Shown: in pieces, positions 33,613 to 33,909 of the stretch
Layout of the letters: every line of letters starts with the position of its first letter
Position numbering within the stretch: the first letter of the stretch is position 1
Origin: CAZTZL01 sp964617625
GTDB lineage: Bacteria; Zhuqueibacterota; QNDG01; DSAB01
Direction: 5' to 3'
Assembly: GCA_964617625.1 (NCBI GenBank)
Contig: CAZTZL010000033.1
Location: forward strand, 1 to 33,909
DNA: 33,909 nt
The notes under the pieces: model-generated
Database searches by the model: none
Told to the model about the DNA's origin: nothing
What the model saw: only the letters and a program-made list of their open reading frames with translations
Translations under genes and position numbers: made by a program

Positions 33613-33909
33613 GGTTTTACCCCTTCTTTTGATGGTCTTTCAATCTGTTTATTGACAATCTTCGTGCCAATCGCTTTACATGACAACTTTAGTGTCATAA
33701 TATCAAGTACTTAAACCTATTTGCCATATGATCATATTTGGTTCGAAGTGTCAATTATTTAGTACAAATTGAGGTGAAATGTGTATAAAAATAGACAGTT
33801 AAACAGGCAGGATTGAAGTGATTAAAAACGAATAATAAACTATTTTAGGTAGGAATTGCATTAGTAAGTTAGTCGAGAAAACATTAATTTCCAGTTCTTT
33901 TTTATTTTA
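33613..33909. other. Gene-free A/T-rich end of window
   Basis: No open frame of note. It contains small palindromes ATGACA/TGTCAT (33680-33698) and ATATGATCATAT (33726-33737). These may be regulatory sites for the minus-strand gene or for a gene beyond the window. Confidence 0.4.

Overview
The window looks like chromosomal DNA from a Gram-negative bacterium of the Fibrobacteres-Chlorobi-Bacteroidetes (FCB) superphylum or a nearby candidate phylum. This is an inference. It rests on a secreted protein with a Por-secretion (type IX) style C-terminal sorting domain (FPNPFNP motif), a TonB/ExbB pair, heptose/LPS genes, many signal peptides and Shine-Dalgarno-led genes of moderate GC. A run of exactly 100 N at 10577-10676 marks a scaffold join, so this is a draft assembly, perhaps a metagenome bin.

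Layout. Positions 1-3122 hold a run of plus-strand genes: the end of a flavin-reductase-like gene, cutA, a TonB-like protein, ExbB and a heptose-7-phosphate kinase. A small membrane protein (minus), a PAP2 phosphatase, a GH13 pullulanase-like enzyme and guaB follow. After rpsT (minus) comes a DUF2953/YtfJ/UVR-motif trio, then dut, the scaffold gap and a truncated two-PDZ protein.

The most unusual region is 11.6-19.1 kb. A Por-sorted secreted protein with tandem promoters precedes a five-gene cassette with a long G-rich leader. The cassette encodes a small secreted subunit-like protein, a strong intercistronic hairpin, a PapD-like chaperone, two more secreted proteins resembling each other and the first, and a 1014-residue protein with N-terminal Ig-like region, probable outer-membrane barrel and two C-terminal SdrD_B-like domains. 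I read this as a divergent chaperone-usher-like surface-fibre assembly system. It is the best candidate here for something undescribed.

Positions 19.1-22.8 kb carry a TrpR-type repressor coupled to a TrpB2-type tryptophan synthase beta chain, a family 9 glycosyltransferase and a DUF1848 protein with a C-terminal CX3CX2C cluster. From 22.9 to 31.8 kb everything is on the minus strand: NAD synthetase, a small membrane protein, two MacB-like permeases and a MacA-like adaptor with no ATPase gene, ornithine aminotransferase and a secreted M64 peptidase. The window ends with tRNA-Pro(GGG), an isochorismatase-family protein with an apparent signal peptide, and an unrecognised anchored protein.

The genes fall into small units separated by recognisable intrinsic terminators. 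Envelope functions dominate: LPS heptose supply and transfer, TonB energisation, efflux, secreted hydrolases and surface fibres. A few housekeeping genes (guaB, rpsT, dut, nadE) sit among them.
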